Origin: Fuscovulum sp.
GTDB taxonomy: Bacteria; Pseudomonadota; Alphaproteobacteria; Rhodobacterales; Rhodobacteraceae
Assembly: GCA_035192965.1 (NCBI GenBank)
Contig: CP136571.1
Coordinates: 1,570,501-1,634,500 of the forward strand
DNA: 64,000 bases
Direction: 5' to 3'
A program made the translations under genes and the position numbers. This document shows, piece by piece, positions 1 to 7,990 of the stretch. Position 1 is the stretch's first letter; each line of letters starts with the position of its first letter. The notes beneath the pieces were generated by a model that searched no databases, was not told the origin of the DNA, and was given only the letters and a program-made list of their open reading frames with translations.

Positions 1-776
1 GGGTTTTCATCGATACCGCCCGGGATGCCGGCGGGTTCGGGTTCCGGCATCGGGTCGGACAGCGGCAGATCTTCCGGCGCGGGGACCGGGTCTGGTTCGG
101 GCAGCGGCTGCGGCACGACATCCGGTGCAGGTTCTGGCAGCGGTTCCGGGATCGGCAGCGGTTCGGGTTCGGGAAGGGGCTCCGGTTCGGGCTGCGGGGC
201 CGGATCGGGTTCCGGCTGCGGCGCGGGTTCGGCGTCCGGCAGCCGGATCGGATCGGCGTCGCGGTCGACCTTCTGGCCATCCTTCAGGACCGATTGCGAA
301 AAGCTGGTCTGCCCGAAGAACGGTTCCGTGCCGAAGCTGGCATCCAGCGGGATGGCGACAAAGGAGACCGGGTTGAAGCCGTTGGCGGCGGCGAAGCCTT
401 CGGCTTCGTCCAGCGTCTCGCGCGCCAGAACGGCCACCTGCGCGCTGTCGCCGGTACCGGTGTGATCCCAGACCAGATCGACCACGTCATAGGGGGTTTG
501 ACCCTCAAGCCCGGCAACGATCTGCGCCTTGCGGCTGTCGGCGTCGGGGCCGGGGGCGGCGATTGTCAGATACTTGATCTGCGAATTGGGAATGACGAGC
601 TTGGTCGTGATGCCGCCCGGGGCCAAACCTTCGGCCTTGGCCTTGAGGTCGGCCATCGCGGCGGGCAGATCATCGACATCAAATGCCGTGCGTCCCACCT
701 CTGCCCAGCCACGCTTTGTGCGGTGCAGCAGCGTGATGCTGTCATCGGTGAAGTTCAGGGCAAAGTTCGGCTTCAT
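1..776 (-). CDS. Unknown protein with Pro/Glu-rich C-terminal tail (3' end outside window)
   Basis: The minus-strand frame opens at an ATG at 776 and runs without a stop through the window edge, giving at least 258 residues. The first 180 or so residues look globular (start [19 protein letters not shown]). From about residue 185 the chain becomes a low-complexity tail of PEP, PQPEP and PLPEP repeats, which would be extended and acidic. I do not recognise a catalytic motif. The N-terminal layout (short strands, then a phrase like [14 protein letters not shown]) vaguely recalls the actin-like fold of PilM/GspL-type proteins, but this is only an impression. It is divergent from the SIMPL gene at 943, with about 165 bases between the two starts. 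The function is unknown. Confidence 0.75.
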   Translation of the reverse strand, partial: MKPNFALNFTDDSITLLHRTKRGWAEVGRTAFDVDDLPAAMADLKAKAEGLAPGGITTKLVIPNSQIKYLTIAAPGPDADSRKAQIVAGLEGQTPYDVVDLVWDHTGTGDSAQVAVLARETLDEAEGFAAANGFNPVSFVAIPLDASFGTEPFFGQTSFSQSVLKDGQKVDRDADPIRLPDAEPAPQPEPDPAPQPEPEPLPEPEPLPIPEPLPEPAPDVVPQPLPEPDPVPAPEDLPLSDPMPEPEPAGIPGGIDEN

Positions 777-942
777 GGGGCGGGTCTAGCACAGCTTCCG
801 GGACAGCGGGAATGCAAGGCGGGAGTGCGTAACGTCCTACAGCAGGTTTTTGCCGAAGGGAAGGAGACTACACAGTTATCTGACTTGCCGCAGAAGGGTG
901 GCGGGTGGAAAAGGCAAGGGTCGCCTAACAGGAGTTTTTCCC

Positions 943-1656
943 ATGCGCGTTCTTTCGGCAGTTCTGCTTTCCACGGCGCTGATGGTGCCGGGTCTGGCCC
1001 CGACCATGGCCTTGGCCGATGACCATGTCGCCCCCGCCACCATTACCGTGACAGGTGAGGGCGTGGTGACATCGGCCCCCGATCTGGCCACGGTCAGCCT
1101 GGGTGTGACGACGCAGGGCGATACGGCGGCGGCGGCGATGGCGGCCAATGCCGAGGCGCTGACGGCCGTGCTGGAGCGTGTGAAGGCGGCGGGGGTGGAG
1201 GATCGGGACATTCAGACATCGACGCTGAACCTGAACCCCAACTGGTCGAACACTGATGGCAGTTCAATGCCGGTCATTCAGGGATATGTCGCGTCGAACA
1301 TTCTGTCGATCCGGGTACGCGACATTGCCAAGCTGGGTGGTGTGCTGGATGCGGCGATCACGGATGGGGCCAATACGCTGAACGGGATCAGTTTCGGGCT
1401 GGCAGAGCCGGACCCGGCGATGGATGAAGCGCGCAAGACGGCTGTGGCCAAGGCCAAGGCGCGGGCCGAGCTGCTGGTGGGTGCGGCGGGGGCAAGCCTT
1501 GGGAAGATCGTGTCGATCAGCGAGGCTGGGATGTCATCCCCGATGCCGATGTATCGGATGGAGGCCGCAATGGCCGATGCGCCGGTGCCTGTGGCGGGTG
1601 GCGAGGTTGGGGTGACGGCGAATGTCACCATCACCTGGGAGATAGTGCAGCCCTGA
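943..1656 (+). CDS. SIMPL domain (DUF541) exported protein
   Basis: This 237-aa protein belongs to the SIMPL/DUF541 family of periplasmic or outer-membrane-associated proteins of poorly defined role, linked in other bacteria to oxidative stress. The start at 943 is preferred over an upstream in-frame ATG at 850. It has an AGGAG seven bases upstream and begins a clean signal peptide (MRVLSAVLLSTALMVPG, cleavage near ALADD). The mature protein starts with the typical ATITVTGEGVVTSAPDLATVSLGV strand region, followed by the helix carrying A-rich repeats and the conserved middle 'NLNPNW'. A strong terminator follows at 1677, so it is probably monocistronic. Confidence 0.85.
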   Translation: MRVLSAVLLSTALMVPGLAPTMALADDHVAPATITVTGEGVVTSAPDLATVSLGVTTQGDTAAAAMAANAEALTAVLERVKAAGVEDRDIQTSTLNLNPNWSNTDGSSMPVIQGYVASNILSIRVRDIAKLGGVLDAAITDGANTLNGISFGLAEPDPAMDEARKTAVAKAKARAELLVGAAGASLGKIVSISEAGMSSPMPMYRMEAAMADAPVPVAGGEVGVTANVTITWEIVQP

Positions 1657-1676
1657 TCGGGGGGCACGGGTGGAAA

Positions 1677-1701
1677 GGGGCGCCGAGGGCGCCCCTTTTT
1701 T
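1677..1701 (+). terminator. Rho-independent terminator after SIMPL gene
   Basis: A perfect 8-bp stem GGGGCGCC/GGCGCCCC with loop GAG is followed directly by six T residues. It lies 21 bases after the SIMPL stop codon and just before the convergent metY 3' end. Confidence 0.9.
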
Positions 1702-1709
1702 GTTGGGGA

Positions 1710-3002
1710 TCAGGCCGTTGCCTTGGCCAGTGCCTGATCGAGATCGGCGATGATGTCATCGGCATGTTCGATGCCGATGGAGACACGCACCACATTCGGC
1801 GCGGCACCGGATTTGATCTGCTGTTCTTCCGTCAGTTGCCGGTGAGTGGTGCTGGCCGAATGGATGATCAGCGACCGGGTATCGCCAAGGTTGGCGACGT
1901 GGCTGAACAGTTTCACATTGTCGATCAGCTTGACGCAGGCGTCATAGCCGCCCTTGACCGCGAAGGTGAACAGCGCCCCCGCCCCCTTTGGGCAGATGCG
2001 CGCGACGCGGTGGTTGTAGGGCGAAGACGGCAGGCCCGCATAGGTGACATAGTCGATGCGGGGGTCTTTCTCCAGCCATTCGGCCACCTTGCGGGCGTTC
2101 TCGACGTGCCGATCCATCCGCAGCGACAGGGTTTCGATCCCCATCAGCGTGTAATGCGCGCCTTGCGGGTTCATCGTCATGCCAAGGTCGCGCAGGCCCA
2201 CGGCGATGGAGTGGAAGGTGAAGGCCATGGCCCCCAGCGCCGGGTGGAAGGCCAACCCGTGATAGGCGGGTTCGGGTTCAGACAGAGAGGGGAATTTGCC
2301 GGATTTGGTCCAGTCGAATTTGCCGGAATCCACCACCACGCCGCCCGTCACCGTGCCGTTGCCGGTGAGGTATTTGGTGGCGGAATGGACCACCAAGGTC
2401 GCGCCATGTTCGATGGGGCGGCAGAGGTAGGGGGTGGCAGAGGTGTTGTCGACGATGAGCGGCAAACCGACCTTGTCGGCCACCTTGGCCACGGCATCGA
2501 GGTCGGTGATGTAGCCGCCCGGATTGGCGATGGATTCGCAGAAGATGGCGCGGGTGTTGTCGTCCACTGCGGCCTCAAGCGCGGCGAGATCGTCGAAATC
2601 GACGAACTTGGCCGACCAGCCGAAGCGTTTGATGGTCTGGCTGAACTGGGTCATCGTGCCGCCGTACAGGCGGGTGGAGGCGATGATGTTCAGACCCGGC
2701 CCCATCAGCGGGAACAGCGCCATGATCTGTGCGGCATGGCCCGAAGAGCAGCAGATCGCCCCGGCCCCGCCTTCCAGCGCGCAGACCCGGTTGGCCAGCG
2801 CCGAGACGGTGGGGTTGGTCAGGCGGGAGTAGATATAGCCCACCTCTTGCAGGTTGAAGAGTTTCGCCGCGTGGTCGGCGTCGCGGAAGACATAGGCGGT
2901 GGTCTGGTAGATCGGCACCTGCCGCGCGCCCGTGGCGGGGTCCGGCTCGGCGCCGGCGTGAATCTGGAGCGTCTCAAAAGCGAGTTTGCGGTCTTCTGAC
3001 AT
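1710..3002 (-). CDS. metY: O-acetylhomoserine aminocarboxypropyltransferase (sulfhydrylase)
   Basis: A 430-aa PLP enzyme of the Cys/Met metabolism family. MetY makes homocysteine from O-acetyl-L-homoserine and sulfide, the direct sulfhydrylation route to methionine, in the cytoplasm. The family signature is present: the start LAFETLQIHAGAEPDP, the cofactor segment SATKYLTGNGTVTGG with the Schiff-base lysine at about residue 210, and the full-length C-terminus ending in IEHADDIIADLDQALAKA. The length fits the MetY subgroup, which has an insertion compared with the shorter MetZ/MetB enzymes. It appears to be a single gene; I did not recognise a SAM riboswitch in the 185 bases upstream. Confidence 0.93.
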   Translation of the reverse strand: MSEDRKLAFETLQIHAGAEPDPATGARQVPIYQTTAYVFRDADHAAKLFNLQEVGYIYSRLTNPTVSALANRVCALEGGAGAICCSSGHAAQIMALFPLMGPGLNIIASTRLYGGTMTQFSQTIKRFGWSAKFVDFDDLAALEAAVDDNTRAIFCESIANPGGYITDLDAVAKVADKVGLPLIVDNTSATPYLCRPIEHGATLVVHSATKYLTGNGTVTGGVVVDSGKFDWTKSGKFPSLSEPEPAYHGLAFHPALGAMAFTFHSIAVGLRDLGMTMNPQGAHYTLMGIETLSLRMDRHVENARKVAEWLEKDPRIDYVTYAGLPSSPYNHRVARICPKGAGALFTFAVKGGYDACVKLIDNVKLFSHVANLGDTRSLIIHSASTTHRQLTEEQQIKSGAAPNVVRVSIGIEHADDIIADLDQALAKATA

Positions 3003-3187
3003 GGCGATCCCCTCCCAAGGAATAAGATGCGCGGAGGTTAGGGGATGGGGGGCGGGCTGTGAAGGGGGCCAAGGAAGAAGAGAGGATTCGCCCGTTTTTC
3101 AAGGGTTTGGCGAATGCGCTTTTGCGCCTTGCCGGGGGCGGGGGGAAAGATAATCTCTGACAACGGGGAATGACGGGAGGAAAGACC

Positions 3188-3601
3188 ATGCTGACGCCCT
3201 TTCATCTGGCGATCCATGTCGATGATCTTGAGGCGGCGCGGGGCTTTTATGGCGGGGTGCTGGGCTGTGCCGAGGGGCGGTCAGCGCCGACCTGGGTGGA
3301 TTTCGATTTCTTTGGCCATCAACTGAGCCTGCATCTGGGCGCGCCCTTTGCCAATGCCGCGACCGGACGGGTGGGCGAGAAGATGGTGCCGATGCCGCAT
3401 TTCGGGTTGGTGCTGCATCTGCCCGAGTGGCAGCAGCTGGCGGGGCGGCTGCGGGCGGCGGGGGTGGATTTTGTGCTGGAGCCACAAGTGCGATTCGAGG
3501 GCGAACCGGGGGAGCAATGGACGATGTTCTTTCGCGACCCGGCGGGGAATCCGATTGAGGTGAAGGGGTTTCCGACGATGGATGGGGTGTTTTCCCATTA
3601 A
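3188..3601 (+). CDS. VOC (glyoxalase/bleomycin-resistance fold) family protein
   Basis: A 137-aa single-module vicinal-oxygen-chelate protein. It opens with the typical HLAIHVDDLEAARGFYGGVLGC strand-helix unit and ends with FRDPAGNPIEVKGF, the second beta-alpha-beta half, in which the glutamate is the usual metal ligand. A first metal ligand His is present in HLAIHV. The substrate cannot be told; dioxygenases, lyases and binding proteins all share this fold. The ATG at 3188 has GGGAGGA at proper spacing, so it is preferred to the ATG at 3170. It diverges from metY. Confidence 0.85.
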   Translation: MLTPFHLAIHVDDLEAARGFYGGVLGCAEGRSAPTWVDFDFFGHQLSLHLGAPFANAATGRVGEKMVPMPHFGLVLHLPEWQQLAGRLRAAGVDFVLEPQVRFEGEPGEQWTMFFRDPAGNPIEVKGFPTMDGVFSH

Positions 3602-3615
3602 TTTCAATTGGATGC

Positions 3616-3725
3616 GTGGATTTCGGCGTGCAGCTTCCTGTGCAGATGGCTGTGCAGCAAAACGTGCATACAAATTTGCGCAGGGCGTGGCGCAGAATCG
3701 TGGTTAAGGGTGCGTGGTTGCACAA
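3616..3725. repeat. Intergenic element A with four GTGCAG/T words at 12-bp spacing
   Basis: Downstream of the VOC gene, GTGCAG occurs at 3628, 3640 and 3652 and GTGCAT at 3664, an exact 12-bp period, followed by ACAAAT and, about 40 bases on, GTGGTTAA. The same arrangement, order and spacing recur at 31886-31981. Between the VOC stop (3601) and the Lrp gene (3803) I see nothing else. Confidence 0.7.
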
Positions 3726-3802
3726 TAGGGAACTGGCTCCTGTCCGGCGGCGGGCTGCGGCAGCGTCTAGAATCCGGCGCGGAGGTTACCAGACCCTTGC
3801 GT

Positions 3803-4255
3803 TCAGGCGCGGTCGTCCTTGGGGCTGCCCATCACGACAAAGGTTGTGATGGATTGCACCTGCGGCAGGGTGCCCAGCACATCGGTGTGCCAATGCTTGT
3901 AGGCCGCAAGGTCGGCACATTCGACGCGCAGCAGATATTCCACCGTGCCGGTGATGTTGTGGCATTCGGTAACCTGCGGGGCGCGGGCGACGGCGCGTTC
4001 AAACGCCTCTTGGCTGGCCTTGGTGTGGGTGTTCAGGCCCACAGTCACATAGGCCGTAAAGCCGATGCCAAGCTGGGCGGGATCAAGCACGGCGCGGTAG
4101 CCCTTGATCAGGCCGGAGCGTTCCATTTCCTGGACGCGGCGCAGGCAGGCGGAGGGGGAGAGGCCGACGCGTTCGGCCAGGATCAGGTTGCTGATCCGGC
4201 CATCACGGCGCAGTTCTCGCAATATGCGGGCGTTTATGTCATCAATCTTCGTCAT
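3803..4255 (-). CDS. Lrp/AsnC family transcriptional regulator
   Basis: A 150-aa regulator with an N-terminal winged helix-turn-helix (MTKIDDINARILRELRRDGRISNLILAERVGLSPSACLRRVQEME) and a C-terminal RAM/AsnC effector domain (about residues 65-145) for amino-acid-like ligands. The start at 4255 matches the usual Lrp N-terminus; a longer frame reaching 4402 would run into the divergent gene and is unlikely. It sits back-to-back with a LysE-type exporter, with 73 bases between starts. This is the common arrangement in which the Lrp-type protein senses an amino acid and controls the exporter. Confidence 0.92.
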   Translation of the reverse strand: MTKIDDINARILRELRRDGRISNLILAERVGLSPSACLRRVQEMERSGLIKGYRAVLDPAQLGIGFTAYVTVGLNTHTKASQEAFERAVARAPQVTECHNITGTVEYLLRVECADLAAYKHWHTDVLGTLPQVQSITTFVVMGSPKDDRA

Positions 4256-4328
4256 TTGTTGTGAATAATGCGTGTCTGACGCTGAATTTGCAATCCTCAA
4301 GCGCGGTTCGGGTGTTAGGAGTTGTGCC

Positions 4329-4928
4329 ATGACCCATGATCTTTTCCTTGCTCTGCTGGGCTTTGCCTTTGTCACCTCGGTCACGCCGGGGCCGAACAAC
4401 ATGATGCTGTTGGCGTCAGGTGTGAATTTCGGGCTGCGGCGGACGGTGCCGCATATGATCGGAATCTCGGTCGGCCATTCGGTGATGGTGTTTCTGGTGG
4501 GGCTGGGGGTGGCCGGGGTGTTTGTGGCGGTGCCATGGGCGCTGACGGTGCTGAAGGTCGCGGCGGTGGCCTACATGCTGTGGCTGGCATGGAAGATTGC
4601 CCGCTCTGGTGCGCCGGGCGAGGGGAAGGCCGGGGGGCGACCGATGACGTTCTTGCAGGCGGCGGCGTTTCAATGGGTGAACCCCAAGGCATGGGCCATG
4701 GCGCTGGGCGCCGTGGCGGCCTATGTGCCGGAGCCTTCGGTCGGAGCCTATGCGGCGGTGGCGGGGGTGTTTGCGCTGGTGAACCTGCCGTCGGTTTCCG
4801 TTTGGGCGGCGGCGGGGCAGGGGCTGCGGCGGTGGCTGGAGGCGCCGGGGCGGCTGCGGGTGTTCAACTGGACGATGGCGGGGCTGCTGGTGGCGTCGCT
4901 TTGGCCGGTGGTGATGCTGGAACTGTGA
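4329..4928 (+). CDS. LysE/RhtB family amino-acid exporter
   Basis: A 199-aa inner-membrane protein with about six hydrophobic helices. The family signature near the N-terminus is clear: FVTSVTPGPNNMMLLASGVNFG, residues 13-34. A second conserved patch is AAFQWVNPKAWAMALGAVAAY. Family members export amino acids such as threonine, homoserine, lysine or related compounds. The ATG at 4329 is preceded by AGGAG with seven-base spacing; an upstream in-frame ATG (4272) lacks one. It is divergent from the Lrp-type gene, its likely regulator. The exact substrate cannot be read from sequence. Confidence 0.9.
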   Translation: MTHDLFLALLGFAFVTSVTPGPNNMMLLASGVNFGLRRTVPHMIGISVGHSVMVFLVGLGVAGVFVAVPWALTVLKVAAVAYMLWLAWKIARSGAPGEGKAGGRPMTFLQAAAFQWVNPKAWAMALGAVAAYVPEPSVGAYAAVAGVFALVNLPSVSVWAAAGQGLRRWLEAPGRLRVFNWTMAGLLVASLWPVVMLEL

Positions 4929-4971
4929 CGGTTCGGCCCTTGACCGCCGCCGTGGGACCGCTGAGTGGCGT

Positions 4972-5955
4972 CTACCGCGTCCACAACCCCGCGCGCTTGA
5001 TGGCGTTGCGGATGGCCTGTTCCTTGCGGGGCAGGTCTGCACGGTCGAACAGGGCGCGGACCTGCTGACCTTCGCCGCGATAAAGCATTTTCTTGAACGG
5101 GGCGTAGTGGCGCAGCACGCGTTCGACGCGCGGGTCAGCGGCAACCTGTTCCATGACCGCGACCGCACGATCGCTTTCGCGGGCGAAAAACAGCGGCAGG
5201 ATGCGCCAATGGCAGGTAAGCGTGCCGTCCAGCCCTGCCAGTTCCGGGCCGGGGCGGCCACCGCCAAGCGCATGGATCACCAAGGGCAAGGCCACCTGAT
5301 CGAGCCAGGGGTTGAGAGGCTGGCAGGCCAGCGCGGGGCCGGGGTTGGCGGCAATCTCGGACGCATATTTCAGGAACAATTCGCCAAAGCGGCGGGGGCT
5401 TTCGTGCAGGAACCAGCCTGCATTGAAATAGAGGTAGCGCTGCCAGTATTCATCGGGCTGGGTGGTGTCGAGGCTGGAGGCGAAGTCCAGCCCGAAGCGG
5501 GTGTAGAGGCTTTGCCAGATGGCAGTGTAGCCGGGGCCGTAAAGCTCGATCTGCGGCCATGTCCCCTCGCGCTTCATGGATGCGGAAGGTTTGGCAAAAT
5601 CGGGGGTCAGGGTGGAGAGATCACCGGTGATGATCGTGTCAGTGTCCAGGAACAGGAACGGTTCGTCGGGGATCTGACCCAGCGCCTCGATCTTGTTGCC
5701 ATGGGGGTAGGCGGCCCCGAAGGCGCGGCTGTCGAAGGGGATGACCTCGGCCCCGAGTTCCGCGAGAAGGGCGAGGGTGGCGGGATCGGTAAGCTGCGGG
5801 TTCTGGCCGGGCCAGAGCGGGCCTGGGCGCGGGGTGGCGATCAGCAGGCGGCCCTGAAAGCCGGGGGATTGTGCGCGCAGCGAGGCGGCAAGGAGGATGG
5901 CTTCATACTGAAGCCGTCCGGATTGGCCGATGCAGAGGATGTTGAACACAGACAC
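4972..5955 (-). CDS. Glycosyltransferase-like protein of unknown substrate
   Basis: A protein of about 327 aa beginning near a GTG at 5955 (VSVFNILCIGQSGRLQYEA); an ATG at 6033 in the same frame would overlap the upstream gene by 56 bases. It carries an N-terminal Rossmann-like start and, around residue 105, FLFLDTDTIITGDL, a DxD-type motif seen in nucleotide-sugar transferases of GT-A fold (GT8-like). Later it has WFLHESPRRFGELFLKYA and a conserved-looking Asn-Pro-Trp patch. I infer a cytoplasmic glycosyltransferase-like enzyme but cannot name donor or acceptor. It follows the DDAH gene by about 20 bases and is probably co-transcribed with it. Confidence 0.6.
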   Translation of the reverse strand: MSVFNILCIGQSGRLQYEAILLAASLRAQSPGFQGRLLIATPRPGPLWPGQNPQLTDPATLALLAELGAEVIPFDSRAFGAAYPHGNKIEALGQIPDEPFLFLDTDTIITGDLSTLTPDFAKPSASMKREGTWPQIELYGPGYTAIWQSLYTRFGLDFASSLDTTQPDEYWQRYLYFNAGWFLHESPRRFGELFLKYASEIAANPGPALACQPLNPWLDQVALPLVIHALGGGRPGPELAGLDGTLTCHWRILPLFFARESDRAVAVMEQVAADPRVERVLRHYAPFKKMLYRGEGQQVRALFDRADLPRKEQAIRNAIKRAGLWTR

Positions 5956-5977
5956 TGGTGACGGGCCCGGGATGGGT

Positions 5978-6772
5978 TCAGGATGGGGTGAAGCGGAGCG
6001 ACAGGCAGGACATGCCGCCGTCGAGTTTCGCACATTCAGAATTGCCGATTTCCACCACGGTGAAGCCTGCCTGTTCGATGCGGGCCTTTGTGCCGGGAAA
6101 GCCTGCGGGCATCAGCACCACATCGTTGAAGCGGATGGTGTTGGCGGCGGCTTCCTCGCCGGGGGCGGTGTGGATGATCTTGTAGCCATCAAAGCAGCCT
6201 GAGGCGGAGAGGCGTTCGGTGGACAGGATCGTATCGGCATCCAGAAGCGAGCAGTCGGTCTTGAAATGCAGCACGCCGGGGGGGGTGTGAACCTCACGCA
6301 GGGCGTGGCCCCAACGGGTGGTGATGGCGCGCAGTTCCGCAATGCCGGCGGCATCGGTGCGGGCCGATTGGCCCACAAGGATTTCGCGACCCGTCACAAG
6401 GATATCGCCGCCTTCGATGGTGCCTGGGCCTTCGATCCGTTCGATGCTGGTGTAGAGGGCGCGGAGATGGGGTTCCATCTCGGCCGCTTCACCAAGGCGC
6501 GTCGGCGCGCCGGGGCGCATGATGATCGCGCCTTGCGGCAGGCAAAGGGCGGTGTCTTCGACGAAGACGGAATCGGGGAAGGCGTCCAGCGCGGGGAGTT
6601 CCACCACCGTCGCGCCAGTGGCGCGAAGGGCGGCGATATAGGCTGCGTGGTGCGCCTGCATCGTAGTGAGATCGGGGCTGCCAGTATCGACGGCGCGCAG
6701 CCCGTCGATGATCGACGCGGCAGGGCGGCGGGTGATGGCATGGGTGAAGCGGAAGGAAGCGTCTTTTGTCAT
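5978..6772 (-). CDS. ddaH: Dimethylarginine dimethylaminohydrolase (DDAH) family protein
   Basis: A 264-aa guanidino-group-modifying enzyme of the pentein fold. DDAH hydrolyses methylated arginines to citrulline and methylamines; close relatives include arginine deiminases. Seen here are the early THAITRRPA segment, DSVFVEDTALCLP, the GTIEGGDIL patch, the presumed catalytic His at about 169 (LHFKTDCS) and the nucleophile Cys at about 256 (DGGMSCLSLRF). The length matches bacterial DDAH. The start at 6772 has AGGA eight bases upstream, better than the ATG at 6781. It precedes the transferase-like gene at 5955 and follows tRNA-Tyr on the same strand. Confidence 0.88.
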   Translation of the reverse strand: MTKDASFRFTHAITRRPAASIIDGLRAVDTGSPDLTTMQAHHAAYIAALRATGATVVELPALDAFPDSVFVEDTALCLPQGAIIMRPGAPTRLGEAAEMEPHLRALYTSIERIEGPGTIEGGDILVTGREILVGQSARTDAAGIAELRAITTRWGHALREVHTPPGVLHFKTDCSLLDADTILSTERLSASGCFDGYKIIHTAPGEEAAANTIRFNDVVLMPAGFPGTKARIEQAGFTVVEIGNSECAKLDGGMSCLSLRFTPS

Positions 6773-6800
6773 GGTCCCCATCCTTTAGCAGAGGAAAGGA

Positions 6801-6884
6801 TGGTGGGCGACCCTGGAATCGAACCAGGCATGGGTCTCCCCGGCGGAGTTACAGTCCGCTGCCGCACCTTGCAGCACGTCGCCC
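6801..6884 (-). tRNA. tRNA-Tyr (anticodon GTA)
   Basis: The reverse complement folds as an 84-nt tRNA including encoded CCA. The 7-bp acceptor is GGGCGAC/GTCGCCC, the anticodon stem is GCGGA/TCCGC around loop CTGTAAC (anticodon GTA), a long class-II variable arm follows as usual for bacterial tRNA-Tyr, and the T-arm is CCTGG-TTCGATT-CCAGG. Confidence 0.93.
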
Positions 6885-7018
6885 GACGCGATGCGGGGGA
6901 TAGCCGAGGGGGGGAGGGGCGTCAAGTTGCAAAAGTAGGGGGCGCAAAAGCGGGGAAATGTGGCTTGCATCGGGGGGCGATCCGGGGCCATGGATGGGGA
7001 AATGCATGAGGTGTGGCG

Positions 7019-7807
7019 ATGAAGCCGGGAAGCAAGAAACCCACCTGGGTGATCGACAAGGAACGCGGCAAGCGGGCCGAGGCCAAAGAAACGGTCTGGC
7101 TGTTCGGCATCCATGCCGTGCGCGACGCGCTGGTCAATCCGGCGCGGGAAAAGCTGCGGCTGGTGGTAACGAAGAACGCCTTTGACCGGCTGGAAGAGGC
7201 GATCGCGACCAGCGGGATGGAACCCGAGGTGGTGGATCCGCGCCGGTTCGACGTGCCCATCGACGAAGGGTCGGTCCATCAGGGGGCGGCGCTGGAGGCG
7301 CGGCCGCTGAACTGGGGCAAGCTGGCAGATGTGGCGATTTCGGGGGCGGGTTCGCCCTTGGTCGTGCTGCTGGACCGGGTGACGGACCCGCATAATGTGG
7401 GCGCCGTGCTGCGGTCTGCCGAGGTGTTCGGCGCGCGGGCGGTGATCGCGCCGCGCCACCATTCCGCGCCTGAGACGGGGGCGCTTGCCAAGACGGCGAG
7501 CGGTGCGCTGGAGCGTCAGCCCTATCTGCGGGTGACGAACCTGGCCGATGCGATGGTTGAGCTGAAATCCATGGGCTATGTGCTGGTGGGGCTCGACGGC
7601 GATGGTACGGTCACTCTGGCCGAGGCGATGGCGGGTCTGGGCAATCGCCCGGTCGGGCTGGTGCTGGGGGCCGAGGGGCCGGGGCTGCGCGACAAGACGC
7701 GCGAGACCTGCGACGTGATCGCCCGCGTGCCTTTTGCCGGTGGGTTCGGATCGCTGAACGTGTCCAATGCGGCGGCAGTGGGGCTTTACGCGGCGGCGCA
7801 GCGCTGA
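7019..7807 (+). CDS. rlmB: 23S rRNA (guanosine-2'-O-)-methyltransferase RlmB-type (SpoU/SPOUT family)
   Basis: A 262-aa TrmH/SpoU enzyme that 2'-O-methylates a guanosine of 23S rRNA. The N-terminal substrate-binding domain includes WLFGIHAVRDAL and the region around VHQGAALEARP. The C-terminal SPOUT knot has all three motifs: LLDRVTDPHNVGAVLRSAEVFGA, LVLGAEGPGL and VPFAGGFGSLNVSNAAAVGLY. The ATG at 7019 has GAGG seven bases ahead; a GTG two codons upstream is the alternative. It is divergent from tRNA-Tyr, as is common in Rhodobacterales as far as I recall. Confidence 0.92.
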   Translation: MKPGSKKPTWVIDKERGKRAEAKETVWLFGIHAVRDALVNPAREKLRLVVTKNAFDRLEEAIATSGMEPEVVDPRRFDVPIDEGSVHQGAALEARPLNWGKLADVAISGAGSPLVVLLDRVTDPHNVGAVLRSAEVFGARAVIAPRHHSAPETGALAKTASGALERQPYLRVTNLADAMVELKSMGYVLVGLDGDGTVTLAEAMAGLGNRPVGLVLGAEGPGLRDKTRETCDVIARVPFAGGFGSLNVSNAAAVGLYAAAQR

Positions 7808-7839
7808 GCGGGCTTGGCGTCTGTGACCGGATCACATTT

Positions 7840-7905
7840 GCGGGAACGGAACTTCAAATGCCAAACGCGGCTTCTATGTCACATAGCAGGAAGCGGGAAC
7901 GGAAC
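7840..7905. repeat. Two copies of GCGGGAACGGAAC upstream of a terminator
   Basis: The 13-base word GCGGGAACGGAAC occurs at 7840-7852 and 7893-7905 in the gap after rlmB, and its core is partly inverted at 7931 (GTTCCGC). The second copy is followed by the terminator at 7943. The gap could encode a short structured RNA or be an extended 3' UTR. I see no convincing protein. Confidence 0.5.
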
Positions 7906-7942
7906 ACCCGCCTCTCATTCACTGTCCCTCGTTCCGCGACTT

Positions 7943-7980
7943 GGCGCCCGGCCGCAGAGGCCCGGGCGCCTTTTTCTTTT
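7943..7980 (+). terminator. Rho-independent terminator
   Basis: A 9-bp stem GGCGCCCGG/CCGGGCGCC is followed by a T-rich tract (TTTTTCTTTT). It lies 135 bases after rlmB and only 10 bases before the start of the next gene. Confidence 0.88.
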
Positions 7981-7990
7981 GGGGTGAGCC

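Noticed and set aside
1764..2999. A 411-codon plus-strand frame opposite metY, and similar long antisense frames opposite pyc (22155-23729) and ftsI (35211-36512)
   Set aside because: These are antisense shadows of high-GC genes: His/Arg/Gly-rich translations with no motifs, fully opposite well-identified enzymes.
3003..3187. SAM riboswitch upstream of metY
   Set aside because: I searched the reverse complement for the SAM-II or SAM-I core sequences and did not recognise one. A covariance search would decide.
3616..3849. Short frame VQLPVQMAVQ through element A as a gene
   Set aside because: It begins with GTG without a ribosome site and runs into the Lrp gene. The similarity to element B is as strong in bases as in residues, so a repeat element is the simpler reading.
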